A DNA stretch of 6,818 bases from Anaerolineae bacterium (GTDB lineage: Bacteria; Chloroflexota; Anaerolineae; B4-G1; SLSP01): positions 1-6,818 of the forward strand of contig JAFGNI010000122.1 in NCBI GenBank assembly GCA_016927095.1. Direction: 5' to 3'. Shown piece after piece: positions 6,783 to 6,818 of this stretch; positions within the stretch are counted from its first letter, which is position 1; the number at the start of each line of letters is the position of its first letter. The notes under the pieces are model-generated. The model saw nothing but the letters and a program-made list of their open reading frames with translations, was not told the DNA's origin and searched no databases. The position numbers and the translations under genes are program-made.

Positions 6783-6818
6783 ATGCGCACTGAGGCACCC
6801 ACAATCCGGCATTCGCTA

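Larger units (their letters stand above)
6641..6818. repeat. probable dispersed-repeat DNA, runs off the right edge
   Basis: This stretch has no convincing gene. It holds the 6651-6669 hairpin and a second one, GCGGGCG-TCT-CGCCCGC, at 6766-6782. The minus-strand translation from about 6785 reads HAGETPAVHGSPRRSRR... and stops near 6674 (TGA). I recall such peptides as spurious short ORFs inside high-copy intergenic repeats of GC-rich environmental bacteria, so this is probably repeat sequence rather than a coding region. The edges are uncertain. Confidence 0.4.

Overview
The window is GC-rich bacterial DNA carrying a minus-strand carbohydrate-degradation cluster. High GC with strong G/C preference at third codon positions, Shine-Dalgarno (GGAGG-type) leaders, closely packed glycosidase genes and decayed dispersed repeats between the gene blocks fit a genome such as a Chloroflexota (or planctomycete-like) bacterium. 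That placement is inference from style, not from a marker gene. There is no rRNA, tRNA, CRISPR, transporter or regulator in the window.

In transcription order (right to left) the layout is as follows. (1) 6582-6818 is a non-coding leader with two short perfect hairpins and probable dispersed-repeat DNA. (2) 6581-5283 encodes a GH29 alpha-L-fucosidase. (3) 5282-5075 is a spacer holding a degenerate repeat. (4) 5074-4811 is a small ORF that looks like the last blade of a PD40/TolB or oligogalacturonate-lyase-type beta-propeller, probably the tail of a lost gene. (5) 4814-3294 encodes a glycosidase-like beta-propeller protein of the GH32/GH43 fold, joined to the previous ORF by an ATGA overlap. 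(6) 3273-346 encodes a GH38 alpha-mannosidase beginning about 20 nt after that stop. (7) 345-50 is non-coding and contains a 226-bp element bounded by 14-bp perfect inverted repeats and flanked by TA. (8) The first 49 bases may be the C-terminal end of a convergent plus-strand gene.

GH29 removes alpha-L-fucose and GH38 removes alpha-mannose. Neither protein shows a signal peptide, nor does the propeller protein, so they probably act in the cytoplasm on imported fucose- and mannose-containing oligosaccharides. The propeller's exact substrate cannot be read from sequence. Its tight coupling to GH38 (and to the propeller remnant) suggests a shared transcript and a common substrate. The fucosidase is 208 nt upstream and could be in the same transcript or separate.

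Nothing here is clearly a new system. The best leads are the TA-flanked inverted-repeat element, the propeller-tail remnant kept inside an operon, and the unassigned propeller enzyme itself.
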